From assembly GCA_020634855.1 (NCBI GenBank), contig JACKAU010000008.1:310001-374000 (forward strand): DNA of 64,000 bases. The letters are read 5' to 3'. Positions 44,589 through 52,670 of the stretch are shown in pieces. Position 1 is the stretch's first letter; every line of letters begins with the position of its first letter. The notes beneath the pieces are model-generated. The model was not told the DNA's origin. It saw only the letters and a list, made by a program, of their open reading frames with translations, and did not search any database. This DNA is from Anaerolineales bacterium (GTDB lineage: Bacteria > Chloroflexota > Anaerolineae > 4572-78 > J111). The position numbers were made by a program, and so were the translations under genes.

Positions 44589-46931
44589 TTGCCAAGCAAC
44601 AATTCTCCAACCCAATTCATTGGCGCGCCGGTCAAACGGCGTGAAGACCCGGCTTTAATCACCGGCCAGGGTCAATATGTGGCCGATATCAGCCTGGACG
44701 GGATGCTTCACATGAAAGTGGTACGCAGCCCTTATGCCCACGCCAAGATTTTGCGCATCGCCACGGTCGGGGCTGAACTGATGCCCGGCGTGGCGGCGAT
44801 CTTCACCGGAGCCGACGTCAATCCCCATTTGGCCCAGCCGCTGCCGATGGACGTGGGTATGAAAAGCCGCAAATATTCAGACGTCAAGCAGCCCGGCCAT
44901 TATCCCCTGGCCACCGGCAAGGTGCTGCACGTGGGCGATCCGGTGGCGGTGGTTGTGGCCGAGACCGCCTATCAAGCCGCCGATGCGGCCGAGATGATTT
45001 GGGTCGATTACGAGCCGCTGCCGGCGGTGGTCGAGCCGGAGGCGGCCCTAGTCCCTGACGCCCCGGTGCTGCACGAGGCCTGGTCGGACAACGTCGCCTT
45101 CCGCTGGACTGACGAAGGTGGCGATGTCGATGCGGCCTTTGCCCAAGCCGATACGGTGGTCGAGTTGCGGTTGGTCAACCAACGGCTGATCCCCAACGCG
45201 ATGGAGCCACGGGCGGTAGTGGCCCGATATGACGAGACCAGCGCCAGCCTCACCCTCTGGACAACGACCCAGATTCCTCATAAGGTTAAAAACGCCGTGG
45301 CGGCCACACTGACGCTGGCCCCGGATCAGGTCCGGGTGATCGCCCCGGATGTGGGCGGCGGTTTTGGAGCCAAGGCCAATATTTACGGCGAGGAAATCCT
45401 GGCCCCATTTATCGCCCGGCAGGTAAGGCGACCGATCAAGTGGGTCGCCACTCGCAGCGAGGATTATCTGGCCACCTGCCACGGACGCGACCAGACGGCG
45501 GAGGTCCGGCTAGCTGCCAACCGGGATGGGCAGGTTTTAGGCGCACAAATACGGGCTATTACCGACTGCGGCGCTTACTACAGCCGGGTCACCCCAGGCA
45601 TCATGTCGCTAACAGCCGAGATGATGACCGGCGTCTACGATATTCCCAACGCCCGCTTTGAAGGGCTGGCCGTCTTTACCAACAAGGTCTGCACCGAACC
45701 CTATCGCGGCGCGGGCCGGCCGGAGGCTGCTTATTTTATCGAGCGCGCAATGGATGTCCTGGCCGAAAAGTTGGGCCTCGATCCGGCCGAATTGCGGCGG
45801 CGCAACTTTATCGCGCCCAACCGATTTCCTTACCGGACGGCCATCGGCGCCGAGTATGACAGCGGCGACTATGGCCGGGCGCTGGAAAAGGCGCTGGCTT
45901 TGATCGACTATCCGGCGCTGCGGGCCGAACAGCGCCGCCAGCGTCAGACCACCGGCGGGCGGCTGCTCGGCATCGGGCTGGCCTGTTATGTGGAAGTGTG
46001 CGGCTTTGGCCCGTGGGAAATGGGCCGGGTGACGGTCGATGGGCAGGGGCAAGTGACCATCCTCAGCGGGACCATGCCGAACGGGCAAGGCCACCACACC
46101 ACCTGGGCGCAAATTGCAGCCGAGGCGCTGCAAATCCCCCTAACCGATATCACCGTCAAAACCGGCGATACGGCCGTCGTGCCGCGCGGCAATGGCACCT
46201 ATGGCAGCCGCAGCACGCCGGTGGGCGGCAGCGCCGTGCGGGACAACGCTGAGTCGGTGCGGGCGCGAGCGCTGCAAATCGCGGCCCACCTACTGGAAGC
46301 CGCCCCGGAGGATATGGAGTTAGTGACCGGCCGGTTCCAAGTGCGCGGCGTGCCTGATCGGAGCTTGACCTGGCGGGACGTGGCCCAAGCCGCTCACAAT
46401 GACAACCTGCCGGAAGATATGCGTGGGGAACTCAGCGCCGATCAGAATTTCAAACCCGGAGGGGAAACCTATCCCTTCGGCGTGCATGTGTGCCTGGTTG
46501 AGGTCGAGACCGAGACCGGCCACATCGACATTAAGCGCTATCTGACGGTCGATGACTGCGGCGTGGTCATCAACCCGCTGCTGGCCGAAGGGCAAATTCA
46601 CGGCGGCATCGCTCAGGGCATTGGCCAGGCCCTCTTTGAAGGCGCGGTTTACGATGAGTTGGGCAACCTGCTGAGCGGATCGTTGATGGATTACGCCGTG
46701 CCCAAGGCGTATAACTTACCCTCGTACGACGCCAACCGGACCGAAACGCCCTCTCCGCACAACCTCCTGGGGGTCAAAGGCATCGGCGAAGCGGCCACCA
46801 TCGGATCGACGCCGGCTGTGGTCAATGCCGTCGTCGACGCGCTCGCGCCCTACGGCATTCGCCATCTGGATATGCCGCTCACGGCGGAGAAGGTCTGGAC
46901 GGCGGTGAGGAATAGCGCCAACTCATCGTAA
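44589..46931 (+). CDS. Xanthine dehydrogenase/CO dehydrogenase-family molybdopterin-binding large subunit
   Basis: 780 residues from a TTG start. Domain a/b hammerhead (IGAPVKRREDPALITGQGQY), then the molybdopterin-binding domain with VGGGFGAKANIYGEE, EPYRGAGRPEA (Arg373), NGQGHHTTWAQIAAEAL and GVKGIGEAATIG with the catalytic Glu734. The AYRGAGR-like loop is of the form II type, without the Cys of true aerobic CO dehydrogenase (AYxCSFR), so CO is not the expected substrate. Aldehydes, purines or aromatics are possible. The usual FAD (medium) and 2Fe-2S (small) subunit genes are not adjacent. Confidence 0.88.
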   Translation: MPSNNSPTQFIGAPVKRREDPALITGQGQYVADISLDGMLHMKVVRSPYAHAKILRIATVGAELMPGVAAIFTGADVNPHLAQPLPMDVGMKSRKYSDVKQPGHYPLATGKVLHVGDPVAVVVAETAYQAADAAEMIWVDYEPLPAVVEPEAALVPDAPVLHEAWSDNVAFRWTDEGGDVDAAFAQADTVVELRLVNQRLIPNAMEPRAVVARYDETSASLTLWTTTQIPHKVKNAVAATLTLAPDQVRVIAPDVGGGFGAKANIYGEEILAPFIARQVRRPIKWVATRSEDYLATCHGRDQTAEVRLAANRDGQVLGAQIRAITDCGAYYSRVTPGIMSLTAEMMTGVYDIPNARFEGLAVFTNKVCTEPYRGAGRPEAAYFIERAMDVLAEKLGLDPAELRRRNFIAPNRFPYRTAIGAEYDSGDYGRALEKALALIDYPALRAEQRRQRQTTGGRLLGIGLACYVEVCGFGPWEMGRVTVDGQGQVTILSGTMPNGQGHHTTWAQIAAEALQIPLTDITVKTGDTAVVPRGNGTYGSRSTPVGGSAVRDNAESVRARALQIAAHLLEAAPEDMELVTGRFQVRGVPDRSLTWRDVAQAAHNDNLPEDMRGELSADQNFKPGGETYPFGVHVCLVEVETETGHIDIKRYLTVDDCGVVINPLLAEGQIHGGIAQGIGQALFEGAVYDELGNLLSGSLMDYAVPKAYNLPSYDANRTETPSPHNLLGVKGIGEAATIGSTPAVVNAVVDALAPYGIRHLDMPLTAEKVWTAVRNSANSS

Positions 46932-46945
46932 TTGAGATAGGTAAC

Positions 46946-47377
46946 TTACTTATCACCCAGCCCCAAGCGTTCGTGCTCGGTTCTAATGCACATATTGGAG
47001 ACAACCTTTAGACCGGCTTCCATCGCCTTGCGCTCCGGTTGTTCGTCAATCGACACCACCCCCAGCTGCGCCCATACCGTCTTGGCGCCGACGGCTATCG
47101 CGTCATTGACAATTTCGCCTAAGAATTCCGGCGTGCGGAAGACATCGACGATGTCAATCGGCTCAGGCACATCCTGGAGAGAGGGGTAGCTCTTCTCGCC
47201 ATCCACCTGGACGATGTTGGGGTTGACCGGGTAGACGGTGTAGCCCTGCTCTTTCAAGTAGTGAGCCACTTGGTAGCTGGTATAATAATGATCATTGGAT
47301 TCGCCGACCATGGCAATAACCTGGGACTCCGTCAAGATATCGCGCAGTTCGGCGTCGCTGACCGAAAAATCTAGCAT
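46946..47377 (-). CDS. CoA-binding (YccU-type) Rossmann protein
   Basis: 143 residues of the CoA_binding_2 family: VIAMVGESNDHYYTSYQVAH, YTVYPVNPN, VDVFRTPEFLGEIVNDAI and VWAQLGVVSIDEQ. The conserved family pattern near the C-terminus is VSNMCIRTEHERL. Binds CoA or an acyl-CoA; no reaction is established. Separated by 15 bp from the convergent hydroxylase gene. Confidence 0.87.
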   Translation of the reverse strand: MLDFSVSDAELRDILTESQVIAMVGESNDHYYTSYQVAHYLKEQGYTVYPVNPNIVQVDGEKSYPSLQDVPEPIDIVDVFRTPEFLGEIVNDAIAVGAKTVWAQLGVVSIDEQPERKAMEAGLKVVSNMCIRTEHERLGLGDK

Positions 47378-47406
47378 CGTGGGTTAGACCTCCATCCTGG
47401 TGGAAT

Positions 47407-48057
47407 TTATTTCTTCCGATTAAAGGTTGACCGGACCTTTTGCATCGTGGTCGCTACGAAGCCGCCGAAACGTTCCTCTTGCCACGGGTCGCCGTGGTTG
47501 TGGTAGCCGTACTGCTCCCAAAAACCAGGCTCATCTTCGGCCATAAACTCCAACCCGCGCACCCATTTGGCGCTCTTCCATAAGTACAGCTTGGGCACCA
47601 GCAGCCGCACCGGGTAGCCGTGATCGGGGGCCAGCGGTTGGCCTTCATACTTCAGCACGAACATAGCGTCGTCGGCCATGAATTCTTCGACCGGCAGGTT
47701 GGTGCTATAACCCGGATCGGCGTAAACCATCACATAATTGGCGTCGGGGGTAAGGTCCACATGCTTCATCACCTCGGCCACCGGAATACCTTCAAAGGTG
47801 CTATCGAACTTACTCCAACGCGTGACACAGTGCATGTCAGACACCTGCTCCACCATTGGCAGACTGCTGAACTCCGCCCAGCTAAATCGCTTGGGCTGCT
47901 TGACCTCGCCCCGGATGAAGAAGTCCCAGGTGGCCGGGTTGAATTGGGGGATTGAACCGACGTGCAGTACCGGCCATTTTTGGGTCAGCACCTGGCCGGG
48001 CGGGAGTCGATTTGCCCGTGTCAGTTCTTTTTCTGCTGCTTTTCGGTCGAAAGCCAT
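47407..48057 (-). CDS. Sulfite-oxidase-fold molybdopterin protein (YedY/SorA-like)
   Basis: 216 residues of the oxidoreductase molybdopterin-binding family. The molybdenum-ligand cysteine is Cys77 in SDMHCVTRWS, followed by TFEGIPVAEVM and DHGYPVRLLVPKLYLWKSAKWV. It lacks a twin-arginine signal and the dimerisation domain of full sulfite oxidase, so it is probably cytoplasmic and short, as in many MsrP-like homologues. Substrate unknown (sulfite or methionine-sulfoxide-like compounds in relatives). AAAGGA precedes the ATG. Confidence 0.87.
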   Translation of the reverse strand: MAFDRKAAEKELTRANRLPPGQVLTQKWPVLHVGSIPQFNPATWDFFIRGEVKQPKRFSWAEFSSLPMVEQVSDMHCVTRWSKFDSTFEGIPVAEVMKHVDLTPDANYVMVYADPGYSTNLPVEEFMADDAMFVLKYEGQPLAPDHGYPVRLLVPKLYLWKSAKWVRGLEFMAEDEPGFWEQYGYHNHGDPWQEERFGGFVATTMQKVRSTFNRKK

Positions 48058-48127
48058 CGTGCCGAGTCCTTTCTAAACGCTATCAATTTGCTTGAGAATA
48101 CGTTTTTGCCTTCAATCGGTGTTGGGT

Positions 48128-48361
48128 TTAACCGGCGCGCTCTCCATATTTGAACAGCACGCTATAGGTAACGGTTTTGAAGATACAAGCGGGATTGCCG
48201 CAGACCACGGCTTTCATTCGAGTCACCTGTCCGCCACACATCGGGCATTTGTCGTCTTTTACAGCCGCCACCCATTGCAGATAAACATCCTCATTATCCA
48301 TACATGGGATACCCTCTTCATTAGGCCGCATAGCCTGCTGCCACATTTCCACTATAGTCAT
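48128..48361 (-). CDS. Small zinc-ribbon protein
   Basis: 77 residues. The C-terminal half has CPMCGG and VVCGNPAC, a four-cysteine zinc ribbon. The N-terminal half is polar with no recognised domain. AAGGA 7 nt before the ATG supports translation. It sits between the sulfite-oxidase-like gene and an HD-domain gene on the same strand. Possible nucleic-acid or protein-binding role; not assigned. Confidence 0.65.
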   Translation of the reverse strand: MTIVEMWQQAMRPNEEGIPCMDNEDVYLQWVAAVKDDKCPMCGGQVTRMKAVVCGNPACIFKTVTYSVLFKYGERAG

Positions 48362-48404
48362 GGATAGTTCCTTTCTGCTTCACTGACGGTAGACTTTCGC
48401 TGTC

Positions 48405-48944
48405 TTACCACTTGAAAACCGGCGCCGGATTTAACGGATGTCCGGCAAACCAGCCCAACTCCAACTGCACCAGCCGTTTATGAAAGCCGGCGTTGGGAAA
48501 GCGATGCTTGACACGTCTAATGTAAGACCGGGGTAAACCGCAGGTCACGAGACCTAACGAGAAATCCACCAGGTCGCCTCGACGGAACACCTCAACCAGC
48601 GGAAAGCGTTCATCCCGATACTTTCTGAGTTTATGGTGTTCCCCAATCATCCGCTCAATTTCAGGCGCCCACGCTTCAAGCTGGTTCTGTTCTAAATACG
48701 CTCGCGCCAGAGCCATCGAGGGTGGTAGGTAGTCAAAGGTATCACTTGCCCAAATTCCCAAATCGTGAAAGCAGCCGGCGATGATAATCTTCTCCCGCTC
48801 TTCACGCTGGCATTTGTGCAAGGCCAGGCAGAAATTAATCATGCGATAGACATGATGTTTATAGCCCGTATAATCAGGCCCGATTTCGGTCTGCCACTGG
48901 CCCAAAAGGTCTTCTAATAGCGAGATGTGTTCCTCGATGACCAT
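48405..48944 (-). CDS. HD-domain phosphohydrolase-like protein
   Basis: 179 residues. The HD motif is FHDLGIW with an upstream His (YKHHVYRMINFCLAL) and a downstream MIGEHHKLRKY, giving the set of metal-binding His/Asp residues typical of the superfamily. It lacks a GYP motif, so it is not a cyclic-di-GMP phosphodiesterase of the HD-GYP class. Starts 15 bp after dps and may be co-transcribed with it. Substrate unknown. Confidence 0.8.
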   Translation of the reverse strand: MVIEEHISLLEDLLGQWQTEIGPDYTGYKHHVYRMINFCLALHKCQREEREKIIIAGCFHDLGIWASDTFDYLPPSMALARAYLEQNQLEAWAPEIERMIGEHHKLRKYRDERFPLVEVFRRGDLVDFSLGLVTCGLPRSYIRRVKHRFPNAGFHKRLVQLELGWFAGHPLNPAPVFKW

Positions 48945-48959
48945 CCGGCAATAGGATAC

Positions 48960-49454
48960 CTAACTTTGCAGATGGGCTTCCAGGAACCAGAGCTGCTTAT
49001 CCACCGTGCGGGAGATCTCGGTAAACAGGTCGGAGGTACTCTGGTCGCCGTCTTCGGCGGCGATGTTGATGGCTTCTCGGGTGGTGGCCCCGTACTGGGC
49101 GAAGCGTTCGGCCAGCACCGCCACGAACTGCCGCCCATCGGTCAGATCCGTGGGAAACTCAGCCAGCCGAGAGGCGCCGGCGGCCATACGTGCAGTTCCG
49201 GTCGCATAACCGCCCAAGGCCGTAACCCGTTCGGCAATCATATCGACATACTCAAAAATGCTGCCGGCCACTTCGTCAAAGAGCAGGTGGAGTTGATAAA
49301 ACGCCAGGCCTTTCACATTCCAGTGAGCCTGCTTGGTCTGGCTGTACAAGTCAAACGTATCGGCCAGTTGTTGGTTGAGCAGAGTGATCATCGTCTCCCG
49401 CGTGCGATGGGGAATATCATTGCGAGTTTCAAACGATTTTACCATTGTCGCCAT
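48960..49454 (-). CDS. dps: Dps-type DNA-protection ferritin
   Basis: 164 residues, one ferritin-like four-helix bundle. Dps ferroxidase residues lie in KQAHWNVKG and FDEVAGSIFEYVDMIAERV, with LGGYATGTAR following, as in the family. It forms a 12-mer that oxidises and stores iron with peroxide, and often binds DNA. AGGAGA stands 5 nt before the ATG. First of a likely operon with the HD and zinc-ribbon genes. Confidence 0.93.
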   Translation of the reverse strand: MATMVKSFETRNDIPHRTRETMITLLNQQLADTFDLYSQTKQAHWNVKGLAFYQLHLLFDEVAGSIFEYVDMIAERVTALGGYATGTARMAAGASRLAEFPTDLTDGRQFVAVLAERFAQYGATTREAINIAAEDGDQSTSDLFTEISRTVDKQLWFLEAHLQS

Positions 49455-49581
49455 AGTTATCTCCTATATTGCTAAAGTCACTCCAATAATATAATCATAT
49501 TGCCTAAGCCTGACTCATTATAGTCTCCTCTTCAGAGAATCCAAGTTGTGGCCTAATATTATTAAGAATACGACGCACAAC

Positions 49582-50412
49582 CTACGCTGGCGATAGATGA
49601 TCGTTAATCCACGCCGTGATATCGGCCATAACCTCTTCCTTGCCGAGGTCGTTGAGCAGGTCGTGATAATGCCCCTCATAGAGTTTCAGCGACTTGTCGG
49701 TCGAGCTGGCCATATCATAGAAACGTTGGCTGCCGCTGGGCTTCGTGGCCTTGTCCTCCGTCCCGTGCAGGATGAGCACCGGCAGGGTGATTTGCGGGAA
49801 CTCCACTTTCAGCCGCTCGTCGGCGCGGACCATTTCGGCGACGGTTTGCGTGGGCTGAACCTCATGAGCGATGAGCGGGTCGTCGTTCATCGCGGCAACG
49901 ACCTCAGGGTCACGCGAAAAGTCTTCATTCTTAAGCTTGAGAACGTGGGCGTGGGGCGCAACGTGGCTCAATCCTTTGAGGACGGCCAGGGCGAAATCCG
50001 GGGCCGGCACTTCATGGGCGAAACTTTCACAGATGAAGCCCGCCAGTTCGTCTTGGTGTTCGATGGTGTACACGCAGGACACGACGCCCCCCGCGCTGTG
50101 TCCGAGCAAGAAGACCGGCAGCCCCGGCTCCGCCGATTTGGCGATGGTAACAAACGTCGCCAAATCATTGACGTAATCATCAAACTTCTGGACATAGAAC
50201 CGTTCGCCATCCGACTTGCCGCGGCCGCGTAGGTCTAAGGCATACGCCGCCAGACCATCGGCCACGAACTGCTCCGCCACCCAGGTGTAGTAACCGCTGT
50301 GCGAATTAAATCCATGCACAATAACTACCACTGCGCGCGGCTGCCCGTCCGGATGCCACGAGCGAGTAAAGATCTTCAAACCGCCAACGCCCTCAAAAGA
50401 TGATTCGTTCAT
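49582..50412 (-). CDS. Alpha/beta hydrolase, monoacylglycerol-lipase/lysophospholipase type
   Basis: 276 residues of the Hydrolase_4 family. The triad is visible: nucleophile Ser in LLGHSAGG, Asp in LHGTEDKAT and His in EGHYHDLLND. VVIVHGFNSHSGYY near the start supplies the oxyanion HG. Likely hydrolyses monoacylglycerols or lysolipids in the cytoplasm. AAGGAGAC SD. First of three neighbouring hydrolase genes that belong to different families. Confidence 0.88.
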   Translation of the reverse strand: MNESSFEGVGGLKIFTRSWHPDGQPRAVVVIVHGFNSHSGYYTWVAEQFVADGLAAYALDLRGRGKSDGERFYVQKFDDYVNDLATFVTIAKSAEPGLPVFLLGHSAGGVVSCVYTIEHQDELAGFICESFAHEVPAPDFALAVLKGLSHVAPHAHVLKLKNEDFSRDPEVVAAMNDDPLIAHEVQPTQTVAEMVRADERLKVEFPQITLPVLILHGTEDKATKPSGSQRFYDMASSTDKSLKLYEGHYHDLLNDLGKEEVMADITAWINDHLSPA

Positions 50413-50453
50413 CAGATTGTCTCCTTAATGATAAAAACGGGAATTATATATGT

Positions 50454-50482
50454 CAGGTGACAGCCACTGTGTAACTGTCACC
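50454..50482. repeat. Intergenic palindrome, family C
   Basis: 8-bp perfect arms GGTGACAG and CTGTCACC. The left side CAGGTGACAG is identical to the copy at 39279-39290. Confidence 0.65.
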
Positions 50483-50502
50483 CATAATATTTTGCTGCGA
50501 CG

Positions 50503-51324
50503 CTAGCCCTTAATAAACGCCAGCAAGTCGGCGTTGAACTGATCCTGATGGGTCACCGTCAGGCCGTGCGGTGCGCCCGGATAGACTTTTAGCGTCCCTT
50601 GGGGGACAAGTTCGATGGTACGCATGGCCGACGCGCCGATGGGCACGATCTGGTCGTCGTCGCCGTGGATGATCAACGCCGGTACATCCATCCGCTTGAG
50701 GTCCTCGGTAAAGTCCGTTTCGGAGAATTGCTTGATGCAGTCATAGGCCCCCTTGATGCCGCTCATCATGCCTTGCAGCCAGAAGTAATCGCGGACGCCC
50801 TCCGATACCTCCGCCCCGTCCCGGTTGTAGCCGTAGAACGGCAGGGTCAGCTCTTTGAAGAACTGCGACCGGTCGTTGTAGACCCCCTGACGAATACCGT
50901 CGAACGCCTCAAGCGGCAGACCTCCCGGATTATCTTCCGTCTTCAACATCAGCGGCGGCACCGCCCCCACCAGCACCACCTTGGCCACCCGCGAGGTGCC
51001 GTGGCGGCCGACGTAGCGAGTCACTTCCCCGCCGCCCGTCGAATGCCCAACCAGCACCACGTCCTGCAAATCCAGCGCTTCGATCAGCTCGGCCAGGTCG
51101 TCGGCGTAGGTGTTCATGTGGTTGCCGTGCCAGGTCTGGTCCGAGCGACCGTGACTGCGCCGGTCGTGGGCGATGACCCGATAGCCTTGCTGCCCCAGGA
51201 ACAGCATTTGCCCGTCCCAGGCGTCGGCGCTGAGCGGCCAGCCGTGGCTAAAGACGACAGGTTGACCAGACCCCCAGTCTTTGTAATAGATTTGTGTACC
51301 GTCTTCTGTAGTGATCCTGCTCAT
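50503..51324 (-). CDS. Alpha/beta hydrolase of the non-haem chloroperoxidase/arylesterase type
   Basis: 273 residues. Triad: Ser in LVGHSTGGGEVTRYVG, Asp in IIHGDDDQIVP, His in GAPHGLTV. The run VAKVVLVGAVPPLMLKT after the nucleophile is the hallmark of cofactor-free chloroperoxidases, which act as esterases and, in vitro, as perhydrolases. The true substrate is unknown. AAAGGAG precedes the ATG. Confidence 0.88.
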   Translation of the reverse strand: MSRITTEDGTQIYYKDWGSGQPVVFSHGWPLSADAWDGQMLFLGQQGYRVIAHDRRSHGRSDQTWHGNHMNTYADDLAELIEALDLQDVVLVGHSTGGGEVTRYVGRHGTSRVAKVVLVGAVPPLMLKTEDNPGGLPLEAFDGIRQGVYNDRSQFFKELTLPFYGYNRDGAEVSEGVRDYFWLQGMMSGIKGAYDCIKQFSETDFTEDLKRMDVPALIIHGDDDQIVPIGASAMRTIELVPQGTLKVYPGAPHGLTVTHQDQFNADLLAFIKG

Positions 51325-51430
51325 TTTTTGTCTCCTTTGATAGACACTAACCTAATAGCTTATTTCAAATAGCGATTGACCAGATCGCCATTTCTAAACC
51401 TTAGTTCCTTACTCCCTCCTCCTGACCGCC

Positions 51431-52411
51431 CTATCGAGCAAACGCATGGCGTAGCGCTGCCCCGACCTGAACCGTAGCCGCCCGTGTGGCCGGAGTCTCC
51501 GCCAGAGCGTTGAGTACCATAAACCCGTGGATGGTGCCGAGATAACGGGTGGCGGTGACGACAACGCCCGCTTCGATCAGCTTGCGGACATAGGCCTCAC
51601 CCTCATCACGTAGCACATCATTTTCGGCGGTGATCACCAGAGCCGGGGGCAGCCCCTGCAACTGCGTCACCGACGCATGTAAGGGCGAAACGGTCGGCTG
51701 CTGGCGTAGATCGGCGGCTGCATAGCTATCCCAGTAGTAGGCCACGCTCGCCGCTGAGAGCCAGTAACGGCCATCGCCATACTGGTGATAGGAGGCATAG
51801 CCCGGTAGTTGGGCGTCGGTTGCCGGATAGAATAAAGCCTGAAAATCGATCTTAGGCCCTTGGCGCTCCTTAGCCAGCATCGTCACTACAGTCGCCAAGG
51901 TGCCGCCCGACCCATCACCGGCCACCGCCAGCCGCGAGCTGTCAACCCTGATCGTCGCGCCGTGTTCCGCCACCCATTCGATGGCGCTGTAAGCTTGTTC
52001 AACCGCTATGGGATACCGTGCTTCAGGCGAACGATCGTAGTGGACAAAAATGATGGTCGTCTGGGTGATGTTCACCAGCTCGCGTATCAGCCGATCGTGG
52101 GTATCCGCATCGCCCATGACCCAGCCGCCGCCGTGGAAGTATATCACCCCCGGCAGCAGGCTTGAATTACCGGGCGGGCGAACGATCCGCAGTTCGATTG
52201 ACCCGGTCGGGCCGGTCTGAATCGTCATATCCTCAATCGTCGCCGGGAGCTTACCAACGTGGCTGTCGGCCTGAAGCTGCAAGAACCTACTGCGGGCATC
52301 CGCCGGGTTCAGCCTATGGAGCGGCGCACTACTCTGCGCTTCAAGAGAGCGTAAGAATGCCAGAGTACCGGATTCAAGGAAAGCCGATCGGCCATCGCTG
52401 CTACTATTCAT
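51431..52411 (-). CDS. HSL-family alpha/beta hydrolase with altered nucleophile motif
   Basis: About 326 residues of the hormone-sensitive-lipase-like esterase family. YFHGGGWVMGD supplies the HGGG oxyanion box; the acid is in ENDVLRDEGE and the His in GTIHGFMVLNAL. The nucleophile box reads GDGSGG, where the family has GD-Ser-x-GG: Gly167 replaces the expected serine, with Ser168 beside it. Activity is therefore doubtful unless Ser168 serves. Start at ATG 52411 (AAGGTGG upstream); the frame runs on to 52504 without an SD. Divergent from the giant STAND gene. Confidence 0.8.
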   Translation of the reverse strand: MNSSSDGRSAFLESGTLAFLRSLEAQSSAPLHRLNPADARSRFLQLQADSHVGKLPATIEDMTIQTGPTGSIELRIVRPPGNSSLLPGVIYFHGGGWVMGDADTHDRLIRELVNITQTTIIFVHYDRSPEARYPIAVEQAYSAIEWVAEHGATIRVDSSRLAVAGDGSGGTLATVVTMLAKERQGPKIDFQALFYPATDAQLPGYASYHQYGDGRYWLSAASVAYYWDSYAAADLRQQPTVSPLHASVTQLQGLPPALVITAENDVLRDEGEAYVRKLIEAGVVVTATRYLGTIHGFMVLNALAETPATRAATVQVGAALRHAFAR

Positions 52412-52611
52412 GTATACCACCTTAAGACGGAAGGTGTCTTTATCCGTCGTCGCCGTCTCACATCCTAAACCGCATAGGACGTGGTCGTGAACGCAATCGA
52501 GCACACTTCCCGGTTAACGAAAATTGGACGAAACATCTGCCTGTAACTACAATACTACATGATAAAAAGGCCGTTGTCAGTGTGTCCAAGTACGCACTTG
52601 ACCGAGCCTTG

Positions 52612-52632
52612 GGTGTGCAATAGGTGTGCAAT
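52612..52632 (+). promoter_or_regulatory. 11-bp-period direct repeat upstream of the STAND gene
   Basis: GGTGTGCAAT at 52612-52621 and again at 52623-52632, one helical turn apart. Possible binding site for an HTH protein. Confidence 0.45.
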
Positions 52633-52659
52633 TTGACGCCTCCTCACCAGAGGCGTCAA
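52633..52659 (+). promoter_or_regulatory. Hairpin abutting the SD of the STAND gene
   Basis: 10-bp perfect arms TTGACGCCTC (52633-52642) and GAGGCGTCAA (52650-52659), 7-nt loop. The AGGGGAG SD begins at the 3' base of the stem and the ATG follows at 52671. In mRNA it would restrict ribosome access; as DNA it is also operator-like. Confidence 0.6.
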
Positions 52660-52670
52660 GGGGAGTGGAT

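Noticed and set aside
44589..46931. Aerobic CO dehydrogenase large subunit (CoxL)
   Set aside because: The active-site loop is YRGAGR rather than YxCSFR, and coxM/coxS are missing.
50599..51372. 257-codon open frame on the plus strand
   Set aside because: Antisense to the chloroperoxidase-type hydrolase with its intact catalytic triad.
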